From Acinetobacter lwoffii (GTDB lineage: Bacteria > Pseudomonadota > Gammaproteobacteria > Pseudomonadales > Moraxellaceae), in NCBI RefSeq assembly GCF_019343495.1, contig NZ_CP072549.1:1-64000 (forward strand): 64,000 bases of DNA, in the 5' to 3' direction. The position numbers and the translations under genes are program-made. The notes under the pieces were generated by a model, which did no database searches, was not told where the DNA came from, and saw nothing but the letters and a program-made list of their open reading frames with translations. Each line of letters opens with the position of its first letter. Position 1 is the stretch's first letter. Positions 57,571-64,000 of the stretch are shown piece by piece.

Positions 57571-58413
57571 TTAAGCTAAACCAAGATCGGTGACCAGCTG
57601 ACGGGTCGGGTCAGTAGTATTCATGGTGTAAAAATGCAAACTTGGTGCACCACCTGCAAGCAGACGCTCACAGAATTTAACTACAACTTCATGGCCAAAG
57701 GCTTTAATGCTGGCAGTATCGTCACCATAAGTTGCCAGTTGCTTACGAATCCAGCGTGGAATCTCAGCGCCGGTACCATCAGCAAAGCGAATCAGATTGC
57801 TGGCATTGGTAATTGGCATGATGCCTGGCGCAACTGGAATATCGATTCCTGCTTTCTGGATACGATCTACAAAATAGAAATAAGCATCTGGATTGAAGAA
57901 GAACTGAGTTAAAGCAGCATTGGCACCTGTATTGACTTTATCAACAAAGTGCTGAATGTCTTTGTCAAAGCTTTCAGCCTGAGGATGCATTTCCGGATAA
58001 GCTGCGACTTCAATCTTAAAATGATCGCCTGAATGTTCGCGGATAAAGCGAACCAGATCAGCTGCATAAGGTAATTCGCCCAAACCCACTTGGCCTGAAG
58101 GCAAGTCACCACGCAGGGCAACAATACGGTCAATGCCTTGAGATTTGTACAGATCTAGAAGTTCAGCAATACGCGCTTTGTCATCGCCAATACAAGACAG
58201 GTGAGGGGCAACAGGTGCACCTTTGCCATTAAAGTCATTGATAGTAGACAGGGTGCGTTCACGAGTGGAACCACCAGCACCATAGGTCACAGAGAAGAAT
58301 TCTGGATTTAAGAGTTGTAACTCTTGATGTACAACCTTGAGTTTTTCCGCACCTACATCAGTTTTGGTCGGGAAAAATTCAAATGAAATTGGAATCTGTT
58401 TAGACATGTTCAA
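57571..58413 (-). CDS. metF: 5,10-methylenetetrahydrofolate reductase
   Basis: 280 residues. FAD enzyme producing 5-methyltetrahydrofolate for methionine synthesis. Shows ISFEFFPTKTDVG, FFSVTYGAGGSTRERT, VALRGDLPSG, AAYPEMHPQA and QFFFNPDAYFYFVDR, all MetF landmarks. It works with AhcY in the methyl cycle. A REPIN-like repeat lies between ahcY and metF, so metF may depend on read-through. Start at 58413 (MNMSKQIP) or the second ATG at 58407. Confidence 0.95.
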   Translation of the reverse strand: MNMSKQIPISFEFFPTKTDVGAEKLKVVHQELQLLNPEFFSVTYGAGGSTRERTLSTINDFNGKGAPVAPHLSCIGDDKARIAELLDLYKSQGIDRIVALRGDLPSGQVGLGELPYAADLVRFIREHSGDHFKIEVAAYPEMHPQAESFDKDIQHFVDKVNTGANAALTQFFFNPDAYFYFVDRIQKAGIDIPVAPGIMPITNASNLIRFADGTGAEIPRWIRKQLATYGDDTASIKAFGHEVVVKFCERLLAGGAPSLHFYTMNTTDPTRQLVTDLGLA

Positions 58414-58446
58414 ATCCTTTTTATAAATACTTGTAATTTTGGATTG

Positions 58447-58576
58447 CCCTCATCCTAACCTTCTCCCAAAGGGAGAAGGGACTTCCATTACGATAGTTAA
58501 AGTCTTTAAAACTTACCCTCTAACTATTTTCACAATAGAAGTTTCCCTCTCCTTTTAGGAGAGGGCTAGGGAGAGG
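58447..58576. repeat. REPIN-like inverted-repeat element
   Basis: Two perfect hairpins, CCTTCTCCC-AAA-GGGAGAAGG (58459-58479) and CCCTCTCCT-TTT-AGGAGAGGG (58545-58565), face each other around a central ATAGTTA/TAACTAT inverted repeat (58493-58499 and 58521-58527). The outer ends CCTCATCCTAA and CTAGGGAGAGG are also roughly complementary. This is the layout of a REP doublet (REPIN), a non-autonomous element of the type mobilised by RAYT transposases. Confidence 0.7.
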
Positions 58577-58588
58577 TAAAAACAAAAA

Positions 58589-59971
58589 TTAGTATTTATA
58601 AGCATCAGACTTGAATGGACCTTCAACTTGAACACCCAAGTAATCCGCTTGTTCTTGAGTCAGTTGAGTCAAGACACCACCGAAACCAGCAACCATCGCA
58701 GCAGCAACTTCTTCATCTAATTTCTTAGGAAGAAGTTCTACACGAATTTGTGCAGCTTTTTCAGATTCTGGAAGATCAGCAAATTTCTCAGCGAATAAAT
58801 GCATTTGACCCAATACCTGGTTGGCAAATGAACCATCCATAATACGTGATGGGTGACCAGTCGCATTACCAAGGTTCACCAAACGGCCTTCAGAAAGAAG
58901 GATCAGGTAATCATTTTCATTTTCTGAACGATACACCTGGTGTACTTGAGGTTTAACTTCAACCCACTTGTAGCCACGTAGGTAAGCTGTATCAATTTCA
59001 GTATCAAAGTGACCGATGTTACAAACAACTGCGCCAGCTTTTAATGAATCAAGCATTGCAGCGTCACATACGTGGTAGTTACCTGTTGTAGTTACGATAA
59101 GGTCAGTGTTTTGAAGAAGGTCAACATTGATGTCTTCTTTCTTGCCAGTTTGCACGCCATTTTTGTATGGAGATACAACTTCGTAACCGTCCATGCATGC
59201 TTGCATTGCGCAGATTGGATCAACTTCAGTTACGCGTACAATCATGCCTTCTTGACGAAGGGATTGCGCAGAACCTTTACCTACGTCACCATAACCGATC
59301 ACAAGTGCACGACGGCCAGATAAAAGCATATCTGTACCACGTTTGATTGCATCGTTCAGTGAGTGACGGCAACCGTATTTGTTGTCGTTTTTAGACTTGG
59401 TTACTGAATCGTTTACGTTGATTGCAGGAACTTTTAAAGTGCCATCACGAAGCATTTCATACAGACGTTGAACACCTGTCGTTGTTTCTTCAGTTACACC
59501 GTGAATTTTTTCAATCACTTCTGGGTATTTTTCATGAACAAGTAGTGTTAAATCACCGCCATCGTCAAGAATCATGTTGGCATCCCAAGGCGTGCCATTT
59601 ACATTGATTTGTTGTTCAAGACACCACATGTATTCTTCTTCAGTTTCGCCTTTCCAAGCAAATACAGGAATGCCCGCAGCAGCGATTGCAGCAGCAGCAT
59701 GGTCTTGAGTCGAGAAGATGTTACATGAAGTCCAGCGAACTTCTGCGCCTAATTCAACCAGTGTTTCAATTAAAACAGCTGTTTGGATGGTCATGTGGAT
59801 ACAGCCGAGAATTTTCGCGCCTGCAAGTGGTTTTACTGCCGAGTAGCGTTTACGCAGACCCATTAGGGCTGGCATTTCAGCTTCAGCAAGTTTAATTTCT
59901 TTACGGCCGTAATCAGCAAGTAAAATATCAGCAACTTTGTAATCTGTAAATGAAGCAGTAACCGCGTTCAT
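58589..59971 (-). CDS. ahcY: adenosylhomocysteinase
   Basis: 460 residues. Hydrolyses S-adenosylhomocysteine to adenosine and homocysteine, relieving product inhibition of methyltransferases. NAD-binding [15 protein letters not shown] at about 240, the [16 protein letters not shown] opening, [16 protein letters not shown], and the C-terminal [31 protein letters not shown] with K and Y at the end (DAYKY). The ribosome-binding site AGGAG lies 7 nt upstream of the ATG. Transcribed from a recognisable promoter through an SAH riboswitch; metF follows. Confidence 0.97.
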   Translation of the reverse strand: MNAVTASFTDYKVADILLADYGRKEIKLAEAEMPALMGLRKRYSAVKPLAGAKILGCIHMTIQTAVLIETLVELGAEVRWTSCNIFSTQDHAAAAIAAAGIPVFAWKGETEEEYMWCLEQQINVNGTPWDANMILDDGGDLTLLVHEKYPEVIEKIHGVTEETTTGVQRLYEMLRDGTLKVPAINVNDSVTKSKNDNKYGCRHSLNDAIKRGTDMLLSGRRALVIGYGDVGKGSAQSLRQEGMIVRVTEVDPICAMQACMDGYEVVSPYKNGVQTGKKEDINVDLLQNTDLIVTTTGNYHVCDAAMLDSLKAGAVVCNIGHFDTEIDTAYLRGYKWVEVKPQVHQVYRSENENDYLILLSEGRLVNLGNATGHPSRIMDGSFANQVLGQMHLFAEKFADLPESEKAAQIRVELLPKKLDEEVAAAMVAGFGGVLTQLTQEQADYLGVQVEGPFKSDAYKY

Positions 59972-60012
59972 CAGGATCTCCTAGGAAAAAATAGATTGGA
60001 TCGTTCTGTTCG

Positions 60013-60108
60013 CGGATGCCGTTGTTGATCAGAACGAATGTCTGACCGATGGTCGAGCCTAGCGATTTTACATTTAGTGCCTGTAAAACGTCGCAGCATC
60101 CCTCGACT
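60013..60108 (-). promoter_or_regulatory. S-adenosylhomocysteine riboswitch
   Basis: Read on the minus strand from 60108, the RNA begins GUCGAGGGAUGCUGCGACG. Helix P1 is GUCGAG with CUCGAC (60052-60057), and AGGCUCGACC is the conserved 3' strand. P2 is a stem of CGACGUUUUACA with UGUAAAAUCG. A hairpin follows (GGUCAGA/UCUGAUC). The pseudoknot pairs GGAUGC with GCAUCC in AACGGCAUCC (60014-60019), the conserved SAH-class signature. It sits at the 5' end of the ahcY transcript. Confidence 0.85.
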
Positions 60109-60116
60109 AGCGCCGT

Positions 60117-60145
60117 ATTGTACTTGGAAATTGATTTTGTTCCAA
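60117..60145 (-). promoter_or_regulatory. ahcY promoter
   Basis: On the minus strand TTGGAA (60140-60145), 17-bp spacer, TACAAT (60117-60122). The predicted start, about 60110, coincides with the 5' edge of the riboswitch. Confidence 0.7.
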
Positions 60146-60194
60146 TCCTAAATTGATTAATATCTGACTAATAAGAAAATTTTGAGAATAAACT

Positions 60195-61223
60195 ATGACT
60201 GATGGTTTTGAGTATGCAATCAAAGACTGGGCTGAAATTAAGGATAATTATGAGAATGGCAATTTAATTATTGGTAATGGGGCGAGTGTTGCTTTGCATC
60301 AAAAATTTCGTTTTGATTCTTTAAAAGAAGAGGCTGAAAAATTAAGACTTTTTAATGATGATATATCTAAACTTTTTATTGAGTTTGATACATCTGATTT
60401 TGAATTAATTTTACGATTGGTTTGGCATGCGAAGTTAATAAATAAGCATTTGGGAATAGTTGATCAAAAACTTGATTCAGCTTACGAAAATATAAAACAA
60501 GCTCTTATTAAAGTGGTGAAGGAAGTTCATTGTGAACATTCTGATATCGCGGATCAATTACCTCAGCTATATCAATTTACAAAACAATTTAGAACAGTAG
60601 TCTCCCTTAATTACGATTTAATCCTGTATTGGATTTTAATGTATGGAAATAGAAATGAAGATGGGCATAGATTTAAAGATTGTTTTCAAGGTAGCGGGTT
60701 ATTTAGAAATAATTGGCAAGATTTGAGAAATCCTATTCGTAAGGAAAAAGAAGTAACTTTGAGTCTTTATCAACATGGTAATTTATCTATTTTCAGAGAT
60801 GCAAAAAATACCGAAACTAAAGTTCAAAGAGGGGATTTTGAGGGTTTGTTAGAAGTTATTACTTCACAATGGGAAGATAATAAAATTCCTTTATTTGTTG
60901 CCGAGGGTACGGGAACTAAAAAGCTTGAATCTATAAAAAGTAGTTCCTATTTGAGTACTATTTTCTATGAAGTTCTACCAGATTTAATAACTCAAAAAGC
61001 TAATTTAGTCATTTATGGCTGGAGCTTAGGCAAGCAGGAATCACATTTGGTAAAGCAGATATTTAAGAACAAACAATCAGGTAAGGTGGCTATTTCTATA
61101 TTTCAAAATAATCAGGAAGAGTGCCATCGAATTTATCGGCTTATAAAAAATGAAAAAGTAGCTCCAAATATCGAAATAGAATTTTTTGACAGCCAAAGTT
61201 CAGGTTGTTGGAATAATCCTTAA
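60195..61223 (+). CDS. DUF4917/SIR2-like protein, lone gene (putative defence)
   Basis: 342 residues resembling DUF4917, a family related to the SIR2 NAD-binding fold. Visible SIR2-like features: GNLIIGNGASVALH at about 22-35 (glycine-rich GNG nucleotide loop), VVSLNYDLILYW near 135-146 (N-Y-D motif), a His in YQHGNLSIF near 193-201 and NLVIYGWSLGKQE near 275. SIR2-fold proteins often act in anti-phage defence as NAD-depleting effectors, but not all members do, and no partner gene is here. The coding sequence is more AT-rich than its neighbours. Inserted between the ahcY control region and a Sel1 gene. Confidence 0.75.
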   Translation: MTDGFEYAIKDWAEIKDNYENGNLIIGNGASVALHQKFRFDSLKEEAEKLRLFNDDISKLFIEFDTSDFELILRLVWHAKLINKHLGIVDQKLDSAYENIKQALIKVVKEVHCEHSDIADQLPQLYQFTKQFRTVVSLNYDLILYWILMYGNRNEDGHRFKDCFQGSGLFRNNWQDLRNPIRKEKEVTLSLYQHGNLSIFRDAKNTETKVQRGDFEGLLEVITSQWEDNKIPLFVAEGTGTKKLESIKSSSYLSTIFYEVLPDLITQKANLVIYGWSLGKQESHLVKQIFKNKQSGKVAISIFQNNQEECHRIYRLIKNEKVAPNIEIEFFDSQSSGCWNNP

Positions 61224-61258
61224 AAAAAAGCCCATCATCTGATGGGCTTTTTTTTACT
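61222..61258. terminator. bidirectional terminator
   Basis: AAAAAAAGCCCATCA-TC-TGATGGGCTTTTTTT, between the DUF4917 gene and the convergent Sel1 gene. Confidence 0.9.
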
Positions 61259-61776
61259 TATTTAGCTTCAGCAGCATCTGCTTTTTGAGTCCAGAACTCA
61301 GCCTGTTCTTCATTGCCATCTACGCCTAAACCATTGGCATAAATAAATGCAAGATCACGCATCGCCTGAACTTCGCCCCATTCCGCAGCCTGTTTTACCA
61401 AAGCAATCGATTTTTCGACGTCTTTTTCAATTACATCGCCACGACGGTAAAAACCTGCCAGCTCCAAAGTCGCAGCAGGGTGCTTCTCGATATTGGCCTT
61501 GCTTAACCAGTAATAGGCTAACTCAAAGTGAGCTTTGGATTCTTCAGGATCTTTTTCTGCTAACTCTTTGGCATAAACGGTATAACCTTCACCTAACCAG
61601 TACATTGCATCCACCAGCCCGCCGTTGGCAGCTTTCAACGCCCATTCTTCAGCAAGAATGATGTCATCATCATGCTCGCTTTGCATATACAGTTCAGCCA
61701 GTTCAAATTGCGCTTCAGCATTGCCGGCTAAGGCAAGATTGGTCAGGGCAGCAGGGGGAGAAACACGCTGGGTCAT
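61258..61776 (-). CDS. Sel1-repeat protein
   Basis: 172 residues built of Sel1-like (TPR-type) helical repeats: NAEAQFELAELYM, NGGLVDAMYWLGEGY, AKAHFELAYYWLSKA-like and WGEVQAMRDLAFIYANG LGVDGNEEQAEFW. No signal peptide, so cytoplasmic. Sel1 repeats mediate protein-protein contacts; partner unknown. Stands in front of the PepSY operon but is transcribed independently. Confidence 0.85.
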   Translation of the reverse strand: MTQRVSPPAALTNLALAGNAEAQFELAELYMQSEHDDDIILAEEWALKAANGGLVDAMYWLGEGYTVYAKELAEKDPEESKAHFELAYYWLSKANIEKHPAATLELAGFYRRGDVIEKDVEKSIALVKQAAEWGEVQAMRDLAFIYANGLGVDGNEEQAEFWTQKADAAEAK

Positions 61777-61873
61777 ATCAACATCTCAAAAATATTGTGT
61801 GTAGACTAAAAGGTTTAAAGCAAAAAAGCCAATCCGAAAGTCAGCTTTTTAAAGAGATTGGTCAATCAAATGA

Positions 61874-62212
61874 TTAGATCAAGCAAAGAATCCCTGAGAT
61901 CGAGGCGATGAACACACAGAACATTACGATCACTTTAATTCTACTTGCCAGATAACTCAGGCTTAAGCCGACCACCAGTGCTGCAAAAGTCAGACTACCC
62001 AGCCAGTAACTGATCATATTGCTGATAGCTCCTGTACACAGGCACAGAATCAGGGCGAGTATGAGCAATACCCAACCGAGAATAGTCGCAAGTTGTGTTT
62101 TTGCAGGGTTGAGTTCTGTGTCAAAAATTTGTTTTTGATGTTTGGACATCGACGTTGCAAGCGCAAAGAAACCCAGTGAAGTTAAAGCCCAAATCAGTAA
62201 GAAAAACATCAT
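61874..62212 (-). CDS. DUF3325 membrane protein
   Basis: 112 residues with three to four membrane helices (about 2-19, 41-62, 66-88, 92-110) and the conserved FxxLATSMSKHQKQIF segment of DUF3325. The ATG overlaps the stop of the PepSY gene by ATGA, so they are translationally coupled. DUF3325 proteins usually accompany PepSY-TM proteins in siderophore/iron-reduction operons; function otherwise unknown. Confidence 0.85.
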   Translation of the reverse strand: MMFFLLIWALTSLGFFALATSMSKHQKQIFDTELNPAKTQLATILGWVLLILALILCLCTGAISNMISYWLGSLTFAALVVGLSLSYLASRIKVIVMFCVFIASISGILCLI

Positions 62213-63942
62213 GACTGATTCTCCTTGAGAGCAACCTTGGCTTTTTTAGGCGACAAGCCTTTATGGTTTTTCACTTTTTTAAATGAAAACCAGAACAAGA
62301 TCGCAAGCACCCACATCGCTAGATCAAAAGAAGCAATGACCCATTGACCATGCATAATGGTGTTCCAGATCGCCTGACCGCCGGTCAGAAAATTGACGAT
62401 TGGGAGTAAGGCAAATGCGGTAGTGGCAAGCAGTAATAGTTCCAGCCAAGCCTGACGATGAGTGCGAATCATGGCATAAAGCAACGTCAGCAACCAGACA
62501 ATAAAGAAGCTACGTATTTCCCAGTTCAGACGCATGTCCATGTCTGCCGGAATAAAACGGTTGGCATAGAAATAGGCAGCACAGGCAATAGGTAAACCAA
62601 TAATGGCAGCGATATTGGTGACTTCCACAAGACGATATCCAAACGATTTATAACCTTGCTTCTGTTGCTGCGGTGCACGTTTAACACACCATAGAATCAA
62701 GCCGGTGGCAATCATCAAGGTGCCGACTACGCCAGACAGAAACAATAACCAGCGTAAAGCCAGATCTACGCCCCGTGCTTCATGCAGTGCGGTGAACACG
62801 TTATAGATACCATTTGCGACTGAAGGCATTTTCAGTGTGGTTTGATCCGGCTCTAAATCACCAGTCACACCATTGAAAGCAAGGCTCAGATAAATATTGC
62901 GATAAGCTACGCTGACTCCGTTTAAGGCACGAAGCTCAATTTCTGCTTTTACGGTATTTGGCTGGATAATAGTTATCATACCCACCGGATTATTTTTCCA
63001 TTCTTTTTCGGCTGTTGCCAAGATCGGAGCTAGATCGGTTAACGGTGCAGGAGGTGCAGCTTGCATTTCATCACGAGAGCGGCGACCTTCACTGCGTGCA
63101 GACATTTCACCGCGCTCGCCACGATTTTCTCTCTCAGCTTGCGGTCGACGTTCTTTGCTCTCACTATGGCTTTCACGGGATTCAGCCTGAATACTGTTGT
63201 CTTGAACCAAACTCTTACGTTGATCCTGAAGGAAAGCACCACGATTTTCATAAATCTGGTTTACGCCCCAGGGCATGAGGGTAAAAAGCAATAATAATAA
63301 GCCACTGAAGGTAATCATGATGTGAAAGGGCAGGGCAAATACCGCAGTAGCATTGTGTGCATCCAACCATGAACGCTGACCTTTGCCGGGACGGAAAGTA
63401 AAAAAATCCTTGAAAATTTTCTTATGGGTAATGACACCGCTGATGATTGCCACCAGCATGAGCAGGGTCGCAACGCCGACCATCCAGCGCGCCCAGATTC
63501 TTGGCAAACCATACAATTCAAAGTGGAAACGGTATAAGAATGAACCACCGCGTGTTTCACGCGCTTGCAAAACTTCGTCGGTGGCGCTGTCAATCGTCAC
63601 GCGGGTACCGCCACGACGGGCACGCGGATCTTCGCCGGCACTACGAATAGTCAGGGTGGTAGTATTTTGGCGTGAGTTAGGAAGCTGGATTGCCCAGCTG
63701 CCAGCATCCGGATGGTGCTGTTGCAGATAAGCCAGTGCCACACGGGTTTGTTCGATTTGAGTCTTTGGTGGAACTGATTGATGAAATTCCGGTTTCATCC
63801 AGACGGTAATTTCGTTCTGGAAAAAGCTTAAGGTTCCGGTCAAGAAAATCGCATATAAAAGCCAGCCTAAAATCAGACTGGCCCAGGTATGCAACCACGA
63901 CATCGACTGGCGTGGACCTTCGGGTTTTGCATCTACTCTCAT
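62209..63942 (-). CDS. PepSY-associated transmembrane protein
   Basis: 577 residues. PepSY-TM family (related to PiuB/FpvG-type iron-siderophore reductases). Helices at about 16-40, 145-170, 200-225, 385-410, 430-455, 470-490 and 500-560, with long periplasmic loops. A very charged Arg/Glu/Ser-rich stretch (about 240-295) interrupts the large loop, which is unusual. In related operons these proteins help release iron from siderophores at the inner membrane. Here it is between a DUF3649-like fragment and DUF3325, with 1-nt and overlapping junctions, so one operon. Confidence 0.85.
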   Translation of the reverse strand: MRVDAKPEGPRQSMSWLHTWASLILGWLLYAIFLTGTLSFFQNEITVWMKPEFHQSVPPKTQIEQTRVALAYLQQHHPDAGSWAIQLPNSRQNTTTLTIRSAGEDPRARRGGTRVTIDSATDEVLQARETRGGSFLYRFHFELYGLPRIWARWMVGVATLLMLVAIISGVITHKKIFKDFFTFRPGKGQRSWLDAHNATAVFALPFHIMITFSGLLLLLFTLMPWGVNQIYENRGAFLQDQRKSLVQDNSIQAESRESHSESKERRPQAERENRGERGEMSARSEGRRSRDEMQAAPPAPLTDLAPILATAEKEWKNNPVGMITIIQPNTVKAEIELRALNGVSVAYRNIYLSLAFNGVTGDLEPDQTTLKMPSVANGIYNVFTALHEARGVDLALRWLLFLSGVVGTLMIATGLILWCVKRAPQQQKQGYKSFGYRLVEVTNIAAIIGLPIACAAYFYANRFIPADMDMRLNWEIRSFFIVWLLTLLYAMIRTHRQAWLELLLLATTAFALLPIVNFLTGGQAIWNTIMHGQWVIASFDLAMWVLAILFWFSFKKVKNHKGLSPKKAKVALKENQS

Positions 63943-63943
63943 C

Positions 63944-64000
63944 TCAATTTCCTAAAAGCTTATAGGCGATATAGAGTAAAACACCGGGAATCGCGATCCC
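63944..64000 (-). CDS. C-terminus of a small membrane protein (DUF3649-like?), cut by the window edge
   Basis: The last 18 codons of a frame (GIAIPGVLLYIAYKLLGN and stop) run in from the window edge. The stop is one base before the PepSY start (TGAGATG), so it is the upstream gene of the same operon. In related iron-uptake operons this position holds DUF3649; the short hydrophobic tail agrees but cannot prove it. Confidence 0.5.
   Translation of the reverse strand, partial: GIAIPGVLLYIAYKLLGN

Noticed and set aside
58447..58576. CRISPR array
   Set aside because: Only two inverted hairpins of different sequence, no direct repeats or spacers.

Overview
The window reads as a chromosomal segment of a gammaproteobacterium of the genus Acinetobacter. 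The gene complement and local orders (carA-carB-greA, yhbY/rlmE-ftsH, the large 533-residue isocitrate lyase, pdxB-epmA, ahcY-metF), the moderate-to-low GC content and many Acinetobacter-style conserved hypotheticals support this; the species cannot be fixed by eye. Most of it is core genome. I see no prophage, insertion sequence or CRISPR array.

Layout. 0-9 kb: hemA facing dnaG and bamD, then rluD-pgeF-flavodoxin, smpB, coaD, a small ferredoxin, the RNase P RNA gene and tRNA-Met. 9.2-12.6 kb: a low-GC accessory patch with a lone KAP-type P-loop NTPase directly behind tRNA-Met, an acetyltransferase, and a divergent RidA/TetR pair with two matching palindromic operators. 12.6-17.7 kb: greA, carB and carA with a leader that may attenuate. 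17.9-29 kb: small hypotheticals, yhbY, rlmE, ftsH, a GNAT acetyltransferase gene broken by an in-frame TGA, folP, a DUF5713 protein, two paralogous membrane proteins flanking tRNA-Leu, and a CNNM/CorC-type transporter. 29-32.3 kb: a LysR regulator, a 661-bp regulatory gap and isocitrate lyase. 32.5-38.9 kb: two tandem RND efflux permeases with no adaptor gene. 39-47.2 kb: mgtE, a DUF4112 protein, htpX, two lytic transglycosylases, ttcA, an SCP2-fold protein and greB. 47.2-53.7 kb: two identical tRNA-Ser genes, pdxB-epmA, cca and the malic enzyme maeB. 53.7-64 kb: a large PAS-GGDEF-EAL protein, rsmE, metF, a REPIN-like element, ahcY under an S-adenosylhomocysteine riboswitch, a lone SIR2-like DUF4917 gene, a Sel1 protein, and the end of a PepSY/DUF3325 operon.

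How parts fit together. ahcY and metF serve the activated-methyl cycle, and the riboswitch senses S-adenosylhomocysteine, the substrate of AhcY. carA and carB make carbamoyl phosphate for arginine and pyrimidines. Isocitrate lyase and malic enzyme support growth on acetate or fatty acids. smpB, rlmE, rsmE, ttcA, rluD, cca, rnpB, greA and greB are a dispersed set for RNA and translation. The tRNA-Leu gene and both tRNA-Ser genes share a TTGCCA-17 bp-TATNAT promoter.

Most worth a second look: the SAH riboswitch with a competing hairpin; two low-GC singleton genes of defence-associated families (KAP NTPase and SIR2-like DUF4917) inserted among housekeeping genes; a cluster of DnaA-box-like sites enclosed by a 10-bp inverted repeat near 43.4 kb; and a REPIN-like element splitting ahcY from metF. 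No multi-gene new system can be claimed from the sequence alone.
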